64,000 bases of DNA, taken from assembly GCA_963582065.1 (NCBI GenBank), contig CAUZRQ010000003.1, positions 1 to 64,000 of the forward strand, given 5' to 3'. The translations under genes and the position numbers were made by a program. Below are positions 9,046-18,028 of this stretch, one piece after another (the first letter of the stretch is position 1; each line of letters opens with the position of its first letter). Source of the stretch: UBA8437 sp963582065. GTDB taxonomy: Bacteria; Planctomycetota; Planctomycetia; Planctomycetales; Planctomycetaceae. The notes under the pieces are model-generated. The model had not been told where the DNA came from. It was given only the letters and a program-made list of their open reading frames with translations, and searched no databases.

Positions 9046-10195
9046 TGGGAATCACTGAAAAAATTGCATCCGCCAGGCGGTCGATGTCGTCCTGGGAGTG
9101 GAGAGCCGAGAGGCTGACACGAAGTCGGGCGGTGCCACGGGGAACTGTGGGTGGCCGGATGGCAGGGACGAAGAATCCTTGGTCGGAGAGTGTCGCGGAG
9201 GCCGCGACTGCAGTGGAGGCCGCCGCCAGAAAAACCGGGATGATCGCTCCGGGTCCTGGAGGAACTGGCAAGCCGAGTCGCGAGAGATGTCCGCGGAAAC
9301 GGTCGGCGAGTGCAGTGAGGTGGTGGCGTCGGTCGGGTTCGTCGGTGATCAACTTCAGGCCGGTGGACGCCGCAGCACACGTCGCTGGTGGCAGGGCCGT
9401 CGAGAAGACCTGGGGACGAGCGTGGTGCCAGAGATGGTCGACGAACGCGGTGGTCCCGACGGCAAATCCCCCGACGGCTCCCACGGCCTTGCTGAGTGTT
9501 CCGATCCGCAGCGTCACTCTTTCCTCCACACCCAGAAGTTCACAGACACCACGACCTGATTCCCCCAGGACACCGGTCGCGTGTGCCTCGTCGACCAGGA
9601 CCATCGCGTTATAGGTGTCGGCGAGGTCGCAAAGGGCGTCGAGCGGAGCGAGAACTCCGTCCATGCTGAAGAGTCCATCGGTGACAATCAGTCGTCGTGG
9701 AGCGGTCGCGGCCTGTGCCAGTTGGTCGGCGAGGTGATCGAGTTGGTTGTGCTGGTAGATCTGGATGCGGGCACCGCTGAGCCGGCAGCCGTCGATCAGG
9801 CTGGCATGATTGCTCTGGTCGCTGAAAATGACGTCGTCGCGGTTGACCAGGGCGGCGACGGTGCCGAGATTGGCGGCGAATCCGGATGGGAACAGCACCG
9901 CTGCCGGGGCGTTCTCGAACGAGGCTACGTCCCGTTCCAGTTGGCAGTATTGCGGTGATCGCCCCGAGACCAGCGGGCTGGCCCCGGCTCCGGCGGCGAT
10001 TCCTGCGGCCGCGTCGGCCAGGCGAGAGTCGCGGGCGAATCCGAGATAGTCGTTGGTGGAAAAATCGACCAGTTCCCGGCCGTCGATCCGACTGCGGCCG
10101 TCCTCGAGTGGCTCGACACGGCGACGTGGCCGGATGAGGTGGCCCTGTTCGAGGGCCTCCAGGCCGTCGGTCAGCCAGGACGGATCGCGAGTCAT
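9023..10195 (-). CDS. bioF: 8-amino-7-oxononanoate synthase (BioF family)
   Basis: A 390-residue PLP enzyme of the alpha-oxoamine synthase family. It would join a pimeloyl thioester to L-alanine, giving KAPA for biotin synthesis. Seen: FSTNDYLGFARD near the N-terminus, SGRSPQYCQLE, FSDQSNHASLIDG with His130, the VDEAHATGVLG segment (Asp202, His205), and the Schiff-base lysine Lys236 in GTLSKAVGAVGGF. Length is normal for BioF. Close relatives (Kbl, serine palmitoyltransferase) share these motifs, so the acyl donor is inferred. It sits between trxB and the hydrolase gene on the same strand. No other bio gene is in the window. Confidence 0.88.
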   Translation of the reverse strand: MTRDPSWLTDGLEALEQGHLIRPRRRVEPLEDGRSRIDGRELVDFSTNDYLGFARDSRLADAAAGIAAGAGASPLVSGRSPQYCQLERDVASFENAPAAVLFPSGFAANLGTVAALVNRDDVIFSDQSNHASLIDGCRLSGARIQIYQHNQLDHLADQLAQAATAPRRLIVTDGLFSMDGVLAPLDALCDLADTYNAMVLVDEAHATGVLGESGRGVCELLGVEERVTLRIGTLSKAVGAVGGFAVGTTAFVDHLWHHARPQVFSTALPPATCAAASTGLKLITDEPDRRHHLTALADRFRGHLSRLGLPVPPGPGAIIPVFLAAASTAVAASATLSDQGFFVPAIRPPTVPRGTARLRVSLSALHSQDDIDRLADAIFSVIPSEAETRG

Positions 10196-10219
10196 TCAGG
10201 CTGGGTCCGGGGGGGGGGG

Positions 10220-11272
10220 CTATTCGAATCCGTTGGCAGCCAGCCAGCGTTCGGCGTCCAGGGCTGCCATGCAGCCGGTTCCCGCGGCGGTGACCGCCTG
10301 GCGGTAGTAGTCGTCGGCCACGTCCCCGGCGGCAAACACACCGTCGATGCTGGTGTTGGTCCGTCCGGCGGTGGTCCAGACGACGTATCCGGCGTCGTTG
10401 GTCTGTAGTTGTCCATCCAGGAAATCGGTATTGGGCGTGTGTCCGATGGCCGCAAAGTAGCCCGACGCGTCGAGTTCGGTCGTGTCGTTGTCGTCCAGCG
10501 TGCTGCGAATCCTCACGCCGGTGACACCCTCCTGATCGTTGCCCAGCACCTCGTCGACGACCGAGTTCCATTGCACGTCAATCTTCTCGTGCTCGATGGC
10601 CCGCTGGGCCATGATCTTACTGGCGCGGAAGGAGTCGCGGCGATGAACGATGTGGACTTTCGAGGCGAACTTGGCCAGGTATGTGCTCTCTTCCATCGCG
10701 CTGTCGCCCCCGCCGACGACGACCAGCGGCTTGTCACGGAAGCGAGGCAGGGCACCGTCGCACACGGCACAGGCTGAGACGCCGGCGTTCTTGAACCGGT
10801 CCTCGCTCTCGAGCCCCAGGTAATTGGCGCGGGCTCCGGTGGCGATGACCAGCGAGAGAGCTTCGAGCTGCTCGCCGCCGAGGGTGGTGAGTTGGAAAGG
10901 GTGGGTCGAGAGGTCGGCGGAGACGACGTCGTCGGTGGTGATCCTGGTGCCGAAGTTGATCGACTGCTGCCTCATCAATTCCATCAACTCCGGTCCGCTG
11001 ACACCCTCGCCGAGATGCGGCGCCATGTAGCGTCGCTTCTCGTCGGCGATCGAACTGTCGAGGTAGGCCGAGAGGTCACCGGCGGGGAACCCGGGGTAGT
11101 TCTCGACCTCGGTCGTCAGCGCCAGTTGGCCCAGCGGCAACGTGCCCTGCTGACGGTTCTCCTCGGTGATCGCGCCCTCGAACACCAGCGGTTCCAGGCT
11201 GGCTCGGGAGGCATAGATGGCGGCGGTCCAGCCGGCAGGTCCGGAACCGATGATCACAACTCGTTCTGCCAC
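10220..11272 (-). CDS. trxB: Thioredoxin reductase
   Basis: A 350-residue FAD/NADPH disulfide reductase that would reduce thioredoxin. The FAD motif is GSGPAGWTAAIYASRA at residues 10-25, the active-site pair is Cys168/Cys171 (SACAVCDGA), the NADPH motif is VVGGGDSAMEESTYLA, and the second FAD motif is GVFAAGDV. Compared with typical TrxB it has a longer GTLPLGQL loop and about 27 extra residues between GFPAG and VSGPELM (around residues 66-91). A run of C bases lies in the 24-bp gap before bioF. Confidence 0.94.
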   Translation of the reverse strand: MAERVVIIGSGPAGWTAAIYASRASLEPLVFEGAITEENRQQGTLPLGQLALTTEVENYPGFPAGDLSAYLDSSIADEKRRYMAPHLGEGVSGPELMELMRQQSINFGTRITTDDVVSADLSTHPFQLTTLGGEQLEALSLVIATGARANYLGLESEDRFKNAGVSACAVCDGALPRFRDKPLVVVGGGDSAMEESTYLAKFASKVHIVHRRDSFRASKIMAQRAIEHEKIDVQWNSVVDEVLGNDQEGVTGVRIRSTLDDNDTTELDASGYFAAIGHTPNTDFLDGQLQTNDAGYVVWTTAGRTNTSIDGVFAAGDVADDYYRQAVTAAGTGCMAALDAERWLAANGFE

Positions 11273-11337
11273 GCTGACTCCTCGTCGAGCTATCGTTTCG
11301 ATGAGGAACGATACTCAAGCGATTGAAGTGACACAAC

Positions 11338-13254
11338 TCAGTCACACGGCGCGATCTCAGCAGCGGTGTCTGCTTCTGGACCGGGTTCCGGGAGATCGGG
11401 TTCGTGCGCGTCGTCGGGGGGGGCGATCGGTTCGGTGGCATCGATGCCCAGGGCGACGATGCCGGAGAAAACGAAGGCCAACATGCAGATCAGGAACAGG
11501 CTGTTCCAGTCGGATATTCCGGGGTGGTCCCCCAGCACGGCGGCATAGATCAAGGGGCTGATCGTGGCTCCCAGGTTGCCCCACATGTTGCCCCAGCCCA
11601 AGACCGAACCGACATAACGGCCGCCGACGTCCTGCTTGAAAGCCCAACCGGCGGGATTGCCGAAGTCGGTCGAAAACGCGACAACGCAGAACAGGATCGT
11701 GAACGACACGGCGGAATTGAACGGGGAGTCGGACGGCAGCGTGCTGAACCACAGGCAACAGCCATAGGCGATGGCTCCGGACAGCTTGGTGGCAACAAGC
11801 GGCAGACGCCGGGCCCACTTGAGTCCGATCCGCGGGACCAGGGAATCGGTCAGTCGCCCGCCGATCAACATGCCGATCATGCCGACGAACATCGGCGCCG
11901 AGACCAGCAAGCCCCGCTGTAGAATCGGTACCGAGTGGACTTCCATCAGGTAAATGGCCAGGAAGGACACGAGGAACAGCCAGCCGACGTTGCTCCCGAC
12001 TTGCATCAGGCAATCGCACCACATGCTGCGGCTGCGAATCAGTGCCATGATAGGGACACCGCTGGGCTTGCCGTGGGGTCCAGGGGCGTTGGCCGGCCGG
12101 CCGGCCGCGATCTTGGCTTGCTCGGCCGTGTTCGCCCAGGGGTGTTCCTCGGGACGGTTCCTGAGGATCATCCAGAAGAGCAGCGCGACCACGAGTCCGG
12201 CCGTGCCGTAGATGTACATCACCGGCCGCCACCCTCGCACGTAGAGTCCCTTGAGGTCACCGGCGAAGGACGCTTCGAGCAATAGCCGGTGAAAGCGTCG
12301 TTGTTCGTCCTGCGACAACCCGTCACCACGCTGCAATCGCGTCAACAGAGTGACGGCCTCGCGAGGCAATTTCTTCAAGCGGGTAAACGATTTCTGGTCA
12401 AACAGATCATCACGTTCGAGTAGCTGATTGAATGCGGTGACGAAGGCCTGGCGATGATCATCCGACAGCGAAACTTCGGGAGAGGCCGTGGGTTGTTTCG
12501 TCCGTCGCTGGAACTCAGTGGCGATGGCCACGGTGCGTTCTGCGATTGACGGGGTCAACTGGGGGCGGATCAATTGCCAGACACGCCCGGTTGCCGGATT
12601 GGGGGCGGTCGTCGTCTTGATGCCTGTCGTTTCGGCCGGGACAAGGTGGCCGCACAACGAGGCACCACCGCGCAGAATGTCATCGTTCTGGAAACGTTCG
12701 CCGGCACCACCGGGTTCGATGGGGACCAGCAGTACGATCAGGTAGGCAGTCAGCAGTGGAGCAATGGCCCCGCCGAACCGGCCGCCGAGAGCGACAATGG
12801 AACTCGCCCCGCCTCGACCCGAGAACGGAATCCATTTGCTGACCACGCTGGCACTGGTCGGATAGGCGCCCGCCTGGCCCAGGCCGCAGGCGACCCGCAT
12901 CACGAGCAACATCACCAGCCCGAAAACGGCACCCGTCAGAAAAGTGAAAAGAGACCACGTGAGAATGTAGATCGTCAACATGATCCGGGCACCGTACCGG
13001 TCGCTTAACCAGCCGGAGGGAACCTGGGCCAACGCGTAGGAAAAGAAAAACGCGCTGATCATCAATCCCAGGTCCGCGTTCGTCAGATTCAGGTCGTCGC
13101 GGATGTAGTTGGCAGCAAACGAAATGCAGAAGCGGTCCAGGTACAACAGGATCGCCATCAACATCAAGACGAACACGATGAAATGGCGGACGCGGGTCGA
13201 CTTTCCTGGTGGCCGCGGGTCGGTCGGTGCCGGGTGTGCTGGGAGGGTGGCCAT
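11338..13254 (-). CDS. MFS transporter with about 160-residue inserted domain
   Basis: A 638-residue Major Facilitator Superfamily permease of the anion:cation symporter (ExuT/sugar-acid) type. TM1 contains the family-like LYLDRFCISFA, the loop-2 signature is GWLSDRYGAR, and GLGQAGAYPTS follows. Helices 1-5 end near residue 178. Residues about 180-340 are a soluble, charged segment, and the normal helix 6 resumes at GWRPVMYIYG. The 5-6 loop is normally only a few residues and lies on the periplasmic side. Helices 7-12 follow, with an acidic Pro-rich C-terminus. The substrate is unknown; the inserted segment has no recognisable family. The transcript probably starts in the gap to 13733. Confidence 0.85.
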   Translation of the reverse strand: MATLPAHPAPTDPRPPGKSTRVRHFIVFVLMLMAILLYLDRFCISFAANYIRDDLNLTNADLGLMISAFFFSYALAQVPSGWLSDRYGARIMLTIYILTWSLFTFLTGAVFGLVMLLVMRVACGLGQAGAYPTSASVVSKWIPFSGRGGASSIVALGGRFGGAIAPLLTAYLIVLLVPIEPGGAGERFQNDDILRGGASLCGHLVPAETTGIKTTTAPNPATGRVWQLIRPQLTPSIAERTVAIATEFQRRTKQPTASPEVSLSDDHRQAFVTAFNQLLERDDLFDQKSFTRLKKLPREAVTLLTRLQRGDGLSQDEQRRFHRLLLEASFAGDLKGLYVRGWRPVMYIYGTAGLVVALLFWMILRNRPEEHPWANTAEQAKIAAGRPANAPGPHGKPSGVPIMALIRSRSMWCDCLMQVGSNVGWLFLVSFLAIYLMEVHSVPILQRGLLVSAPMFVGMIGMLIGGRLTDSLVPRIGLKWARRLPLVATKLSGAIAYGCCLWFSTLPSDSPFNSAVSFTILFCVVAFSTDFGNPAGWAFKQDVGGRYVGSVLGWGNMWGNLGATISPLIYAAVLGDHPGISDWNSLFLICMLAFVFSGIVALGIDATEPIAPPDDAHEPDLPEPGPEADTAAEIAPCD

Positions 13255-13381
13255 GGCGGGCGACTTCGGCTCGTGTCAGGGGGAGGCGTTGCACCCTAGA
13301 CCTCAGGCGACCTTTGCGTCAAGCCGCCGACCTCAGCCACGGCAGTCCGATGATTTCCGGAAGAGTCGGAATCACGACTGC

Positions 13382-13428
13382 AAAAAGATGAAGCGTTCCG
13401 GGTCACTCCAAGTCACCCGGAACGCTTC
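13382..13428 (-). terminator. Rho-independent terminator, minus strand
   Basis: A perfect 14-bp stem (13390-13403 with 13415-13428) encloses an 11-nt loop. On the minus strand a run of five T lies three bases past the stem (13382-13386); on the plus strand no T-run follows. It therefore stops leftward transcription 128 bp before the MFS start, with no long gene upstream of it. It either ends a small gene or sRNA, or acts as an attenuator in the MFS leader. Confidence 0.75.
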
Positions 13429-13482
13429 GTTTGCGGGGTGGACAAGTGCGGGCCAACGCTGTTCCACCTCGACAGGATGTGA

Positions 13483-13686
13483 CTAATGCACTCGGTGTGC
13501 CAATTGACCGGAATAGTGACCCCAACGTACGTAACCGTCTTTGTGGAACAGTTTTACGGTCAAAGTGACTGATTGCCGTTGGTTCGTGTGGGGGCATGTG
13601 TGATGGACCATTCTGCAACACATGTATCGTTTCGATGCGGTCAATCCTGCCGCACTTGATAGTTGAGTGTCGAACGGGATACTCAA
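13483..13686 (-). CDS. Possible small protein, unknown
   Basis: A 67-codon minus-strand frame that ends 54 bp before the terminator at 13382-13428. The C-terminal half reads like real coding sequence (LTVKLFHKDGYVRWGHYSG), while the N-terminal half is cysteine-rich and less convincing. The true start may be an internal ATG giving about 42 residues. No family is recognised. An untranslated small RNA or leader transcript is an equally good reading. Confidence 0.3.
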   Translation of the reverse strand: MSIPFDTQLSSAAGLTASKRYMCCRMVHHTCPHTNQRQSVTLTVKLFHKDGYVRWGHYSGQLAHRVH

Positions 13687-13733
13687 GGGAGTGAACGACG
13701 GACCGGGTGTGGTTGGTGTTGAGGTGAGTCACG

Positions 13734-14546
13734 ATGGGCGAAGCGGCGAGTGATCGCAGCGTGATGACGGTACCTCGTTTCGTGGCAGCCAAGGCAGAAG
13801 GTCGTCGGTTGGTGATGCTGACGGCCTATGATGCGTTGTGGTCGGGCCTGTTTGACCAAGCGGGCGTGGACGCGTTGTTGGTGGGTGACAGCCTGAGCAT
13901 GGTGGTGCAAGGCCACGACACCACGCTGCCGGTGACACTCGACGAGATGATCTACCACGCGAGGATGGTCGTCCGCGGCAATCGTCACGCGTTGGTGGTG
14001 GTGGACATGCCGTTCATGACATTCCAGGTGGGGCCTGAGCAGGCGATCGCCAACGCCGGCCGCATCCTGAAGGAGACGGGCGCGTCGGCGGTGAAGCTGG
14101 AGGGTGGTCAAAACCAGGCCGAGACGATTCTCGCCTTGAGTCGTGCTGACATTCCGGTGATGGCACACGTGGGCATGAGGCCGCAATCGGTTCGCATGCT
14201 GGGCGGGATGTCGAGGATCCAGCGAGACGAGGAACGCTTGCGTACCGACGCGAGGTCGGCGGAGGAGGCCGGTGCATTCGCGGTGGTGCTGGAGTTGATC
14301 CCTCGAGGCGTCGCCGAAACGATCACGTCCGAATTGTCGGTCCCGACGATCGGGATCGGAGCCGGGCCGGGATGTGACGGGCAGGTGCTGGTCAACCAGG
14401 ACATGCTGGGCCTGGGCAACGGATTCAATCCGAAGTTCCTGAAGCGGTACGCCGACCTGAGGGCACAAGTGCTGGAGGCGGTGTCTCGCTACGCGGAGGA
14501 TGTCCGGAACGGAGACTACCCGGCCGACGAGCACAGCCACGCCTGA
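13734..14546 (+). CDS. panB: 3-methyl-2-oxobutanoate hydroxymethyltransferase
   Basis: A 270-residue TIM-barrel enzyme that makes ketopantoate from alpha-ketoisovalerate and methylenetetrahydrofolate, the first committed step of pantothenate synthesis. Seen: MLTAYDALWSGLFD, the metal/substrate segments LLVGDSLSMVVQGHDTTLPV and VVVDMPFMTFQ, AVKLEGG, AHVGMRPQSV, and the IGIGAGPGCDGQVLV motif near the end. A GAGGTGA lies just upstream of the ATG. It is convergent with the desaturase gene 25 bp downstream. Confidence 0.96.
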   Translation: MGEAASDRSVMTVPRFVAAKAEGRRLVMLTAYDALWSGLFDQAGVDALLVGDSLSMVVQGHDTTLPVTLDEMIYHARMVVRGNRHALVVVDMPFMTFQVGPEQAIANAGRILKETGASAVKLEGGQNQAETILALSRADIPVMAHVGMRPQSVRMLGGMSRIQRDEERLRTDARSAEEAGAFAVVLELIPRGVAETITSELSVPTIGIGAGPGCDGQVLVNQDMLGLGNGFNPKFLKRYADLRAQVLEAVSRYAEDVRNGDYPADEHSHA

Positions 14547-14571
14547 GGCGACCGGGTCTGCGGGGAAGCTA

Positions 14572-15564
14572 CTACGCTGCGCGGGGGACCTGGTTGGCGG
14601 TGGCGTCACCCTTCAGGGTCGCCTTGGCTGCCTCTGGCAATTCGTCGACAACGGCGGTGGCCAGTCCGAAGAGCTTCATCACCCGGATGATGTTGTAGGT
14701 CAGGTCGAATTCCCAGATCCGATGGCCATGGCGGGCCATCCGCTGGTAGGCGTGGTGGTTGTTGTGCCACCCCTCGCCGAAGGCCAGCAGCCCGACCCAC
14801 CAGAGGTTCCGAGAACGGTCGCCGGTCTGGTAGTTGCGGTAGCCCCATACGTGTGTGGCCGAGTTGACGAACCAGGTCACGTGGTAGACAGCCGAGCTCC
14901 TCAGGCACATCGCCCAGAGGAAGACCGAGAGTCCTTCTCCCCAGGCAAGTTCTCCCACGGCGTAGAAGCCGCCGGCCGAGAGGAACAGGAACGGGCCATA
15001 AGTGGCGTGGAGGAAGCGGTGGAGGCGGCTGCCGTAGAAGTCAGGAGCCCATCGCTGGAAGTGTTCCCGGGAATTCTCCGGGTTGTCGCGTGGCTGGAGC
15101 CAGAGGAAGTGAGACCACCAGAATCCGTGGTTGGGTGTGTGGGGATCCTCCTGGCCGTCCGAATGTGCGTGGTGCTTGCGGTGTGTGGCGATCCAGAACA
15201 GGGGGCTGCCCTGTCCGGAAAGCATGGCACACAGTGTCAGCAGCCAGCGAACCGGGGCGATGGTCTGAAAACTGCCGTGGGTCATCTGGCGATGGTATCC
15301 CAGCGTAACGCCGAAGCAGCCGGTGAGGTAATAAAAGGCAATGAACATCCACAGCGCCGGCCAGGTGAAGTGCCAGAAGGCGGCCACTGCTCCCGCGTGC
15401 ATCATCGCCAGCCAGACCACGTTGGTCCAGTTGACCCCGGCGGGAAACCGTTCTGACAGTTTCCCGGCAGGGGGGGCCGAGATAGCGGCGAGACCCGAGG
15501 CCGGTACGTGAGAGTGATCCGGGGCGGGCGTTACGGCGCTCGTGGCGTCGGAAGTTGTTGTCAT
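14572..15564 (-). CDS. Acyl-CoA (delta-9 type) fatty acid desaturase
   Basis: A 330-residue membrane di-iron desaturase. The three histidine boxes are HRQMTH, HRKHHAH and HNNHH, separated by hydrophobic helices (YLTGCFGVTLGYHRQ, FLWAMCLRSSAVYHVTWFVNS). This is the layout of stearoyl-CoA delta-9 desaturases, which introduce a double bond into a saturated acyl chain using O2. The start at 15564 is preferred; an upstream in-frame ATG at 15612 would add 16 residues. No strong Shine-Dalgarno is visible. It is divergent from the membrane-TPR gene at 15842. Confidence 0.92.
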   Translation of the reverse strand: MTTTSDATSAVTPAPDHSHVPASGLAAISAPPAGKLSERFPAGVNWTNVVWLAMMHAGAVAAFWHFTWPALWMFIAFYYLTGCFGVTLGYHRQMTHGSFQTIAPVRWLLTLCAMLSGQGSPLFWIATHRKHHAHSDGQEDPHTPNHGFWWSHFLWLQPRDNPENSREHFQRWAPDFYGSRLHRFLHATYGPFLFLSAGGFYAVGELAWGEGLSVFLWAMCLRSSAVYHVTWFVNSATHVWGYRNYQTGDRSRNLWWVGLLAFGEGWHNNHHAYQRMARHGHRIWEFDLTYNIIRVMKLFGLATAVVDELPEAAKATLKGDATANQVPRAA

Positions 15565-15841
15565 TGCAAGCCCAGTGGGAGAAGGTGTGCCGACGGCGAA
15601 AACCGGGGCCATGGGAGTCCCGGTCGGGGCGGGGATTATAGTGAATCGATTGGTCGAAAGTGTCGCGAGACGGTCAATTCCGTGTCACACTTGTGTCATA
15701 TTCACGGCTCGGGTTTGGTCGACAGTTGGAGCGGAGTGGCGTTTCAGAGCGACATTGCCGTCGATCGGCTGACCAGACTAGACTGGAGCCGCGTCCGATA
15801 TCGAGCCGGGCCGAAACTCTCTCGAGACAGACAGGGCGTCG

Positions 15842-18028
15842 ATGGCGACCGAGACGACTCCAGAACAGTCGACCGGCGCCGCGCCCCGCCCCGCGTCTCG
15901 TTGGATCCTCGGGCCGTGGCGGGACCTGTTGCTGTTCGTTGCCACTCCGCTGGTGGTGCTGCCGCTTGGCCTGTTGACGGCCCGACAGTCCAGCGGTGAA
16001 CAAATTTTGTTCTGGGTCGTGGCCTTTGGTGCGCTGGGCCATCATCTGCCGGGTTTGCTGAGAGCCTACGGGGACCGCGAGTTGTTTCGTCGTTTCCGGT
16101 TGCGGTTCGTCGTCGTCCCACTGGTGTTGCTGCCGGTCTGCGGGTTGTTTTTCGTCGATCAACTGGTCGGCATGAAGTTGATCGTGCTGGCGTGGGGGAT
16201 CTGGCACTTCCTGATGCAGACCTACGGTTTTGCACGGATCTATGACGCCAAGAGTGGCGGGGGCGGCTGGGGTGTCCGTTGGTTGGACTGGGGAATGTGC
16301 GTCGGCTGGTTCGGGGCCGCCGTGTTGCATTCGCCTCGTCGGGTCGGAGAGTTGCTGGGGATGGCTTACCAGGCCGGGCTGCCAACCGACTGGAGTCTGC
16401 CCATTGAGTCGGTCCGGGTTGCCTGGACCGGACTGACGGTGATGGTCACCGTGGCAGCGTTGGGCCAACTGGCCTGGCGAGGACTGCGCGGGCAACCGGT
16501 CAGCGGTGGAAAACTGCTGCTACTGGTCATGTCGTTTACGTTCTTCTGGTACTGCAACGTCACGTTGACCAACCTGGTACTGGGCATCGCGATGTTCGAG
16601 GTGTTCCACGACATCCAGTACCTGGCGATCGTCTGGTCATTCAACCGACGGCGGGTCGATTCGGGGGCTGGTGTCGGGGCCTTGACCCGGTTCCTGTTCC
16701 GCAACAGCGGGTCACTGGTCGGGTTGTGGATCGGTCTGTATGTCGGGCTGGTGCTGGCTTACGGAAGTCTCAGCGTTGTCGTCGATCGCGTGTCGTCCGA
16801 GCAGTGGCGGAACCTGCTGTATGGGATCATCGCCACGTCGAACCTGTTGCACTTCTATTACGACGGCTTCATCTGGAAAATCCGGGAAGCACCGACGCGG
16901 CGGTCGCTGGGTGTGGAAGACGGGTCCGCCGAGGTGGCCGGATCGACGCGTGCGAATGGCGCGATCGCCTGGCGACACTGGCTGGCGCTGGGCGGGCTGG
17001 CCGGACTGGCAGTGCTGCTGTTCGTGACCGAAGGTCGCCGCGTCCGTCGCGGCACGGTGGGTGACCTCGAGATGGCTCGGGCGGTCGTTGCCCATGTTCC
17101 CGGATCGGTCGCGGCCCGCAACGAGTTGGCTCGGACGTTGATCAACGCCAACCTGTTCGCCGAGGCAATGGCGCAGGCCGACACGGCGATCCGGTTGGAA
17201 CCGGAAGTCTACAAATCGTATGTCTACCGCGGGGTGGCCGGCATCGAATCCGGCCGCCATGCTCAAGGCCTCTCGGACCTGTTGACGGCCGAACGCCGAC
17301 ATTCTCGAGACGCCTATCTGCAGTACCACCTGGCGATGGCGAAGCTGGAACTGGGCCGGACCGATGAGGCTGTCGCGCACCTGCAGGCCTCACGGACGAT
17401 TCGTCCCGGGAACCCCGATGTGCACTACAATCTCGGCGTCCTGCGACTGCAGCAGGGGATGGGTGGCTCGGGTCGGGAAGCGGTTGTTGACGCCGGCGGG
17501 CACTTCCGGATGGCTCTCGAGCGAGATGGCTCCCATGCTCACTCGGTCTGCATGCTGGGGGAAGTCGAGCGGCTGTTGGGGCGGTCCGAGTCGGCGATCG
17601 GGTGGTTTCGCCGCAGCTTGTCCCTGGACGGGACGCTGCCGGAGGCCTACCACGGCTTGTCGTTGGCTCTGAGAGAGACCCGTGCGTTTGACGAGGCGAA
17701 CCGGGCACTGGGGCTGGCGGTGCACCATGCGCTGTTGGAGGTGCGTGCCGGGTCGGGACTGTCGGGCCAGAGGACCGACCAGGCGGTGGACTGGGCGGAG
17801 GAACTGGTGGAGCGGTCGGGGCGGTCGGATGGTGACAGCCTGGAACTGCTCGGACTGGCTCATGCGGCGGCTGGCAATTGGCCAAAGGCCGTGGCGGCGG
17901 TTGAGCGGGCACTGGAGTCGCCGGCAACGACTCGCCCGGAGGTGCGTCGGAGGTTGACCTCGCAGAAGCGAGCTTACCAGCAGCGGCGGCAACCCGAGTT
18001 GCCCGGCCGGGTGGAAAGTGGCAGCTAG
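15842..18028 (+). CDS. His-rich polytopic membrane protein with C-terminal TPRs (copy A)
   Basis: A 728-residue protein of a family present three times in this window (also 54350 and 56110). Residues about 22-350 form a multi-helix membrane domain with conserved motifs GHHLPGLLRAYGDR (His67, His68), WHFLMQTYGFARIYDAK (His122), FEVFHDIQYLAIVW (His256) and LHFYYDGFIWK (His337, Asp341). A further helix lies near 380-395. Residues about 405-710 are tetratricopeptide repeats, probably on the outer face of the membrane. The conserved His/Asp set in or near membrane helices suggests a metal or haem site, but that is inference. I do not recognise a named family. The stop codon overlaps the stop of the convergent response-regulator gene. 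Confidence 0.75.
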   Translation: MATETTPEQSTGAAPRPASRWILGPWRDLLLFVATPLVVLPLGLLTARQSSGEQILFWVVAFGALGHHLPGLLRAYGDRELFRRFRLRFVVVPLVLLPVCGLFFVDQLVGMKLIVLAWGIWHFLMQTYGFARIYDAKSGGGGWGVRWLDWGMCVGWFGAAVLHSPRRVGELLGMAYQAGLPTDWSLPIESVRVAWTGLTVMVTVAALGQLAWRGLRGQPVSGGKLLLLVMSFTFFWYCNVTLTNLVLGIAMFEVFHDIQYLAIVWSFNRRRVDSGAGVGALTRFLFRNSGSLVGLWIGLYVGLVLAYGSLSVVVDRVSSEQWRNLLYGIIATSNLLHFYYDGFIWKIREAPTRRSLGVEDGSAEVAGSTRANGAIAWRHWLALGGLAGLAVLLFVTEGRRVRRGTVGDLEMARAVVAHVPGSVAARNELARTLINANLFAEAMAQADTAIRLEPEVYKSYVYRGVAGIESGRHAQGLSDLLTAERRHSRDAYLQYHLAMAKLELGRTDEAVAHLQASRTIRPGNPDVHYNLGVLRLQQGMGGSGREAVVDAGGHFRMALERDGSHAHSVCMLGEVERLLGRSESAIGWFRRSLSLDGTLPEAYHGLSLALRETRAFDEANRALGLAVHHALLEVRAGSGLSGQRTDQAVDWAEELVERSGRSDGDSLELLGLAHAAAGNWPKAVAAVERALESPATTRPEVRRRLTSQKRAYQQRRQPELPGRVESGS

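Larger units (their letters stand above)
13255..13733. other. 479-bp intergenic region
   Basis: The gap between the MFS gene (minus) and panB (plus) is less GC-rich than its surroundings. It contains a strong minus-strand terminator hairpin (13382-13428), a possible small minus-strand ORF (13483-13686) and presumably both outward promoters. The GAGGTGA at 13721-13727 is the likely panB ribosome-binding site. Nothing else is recognisable. Confidence 0.6.
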
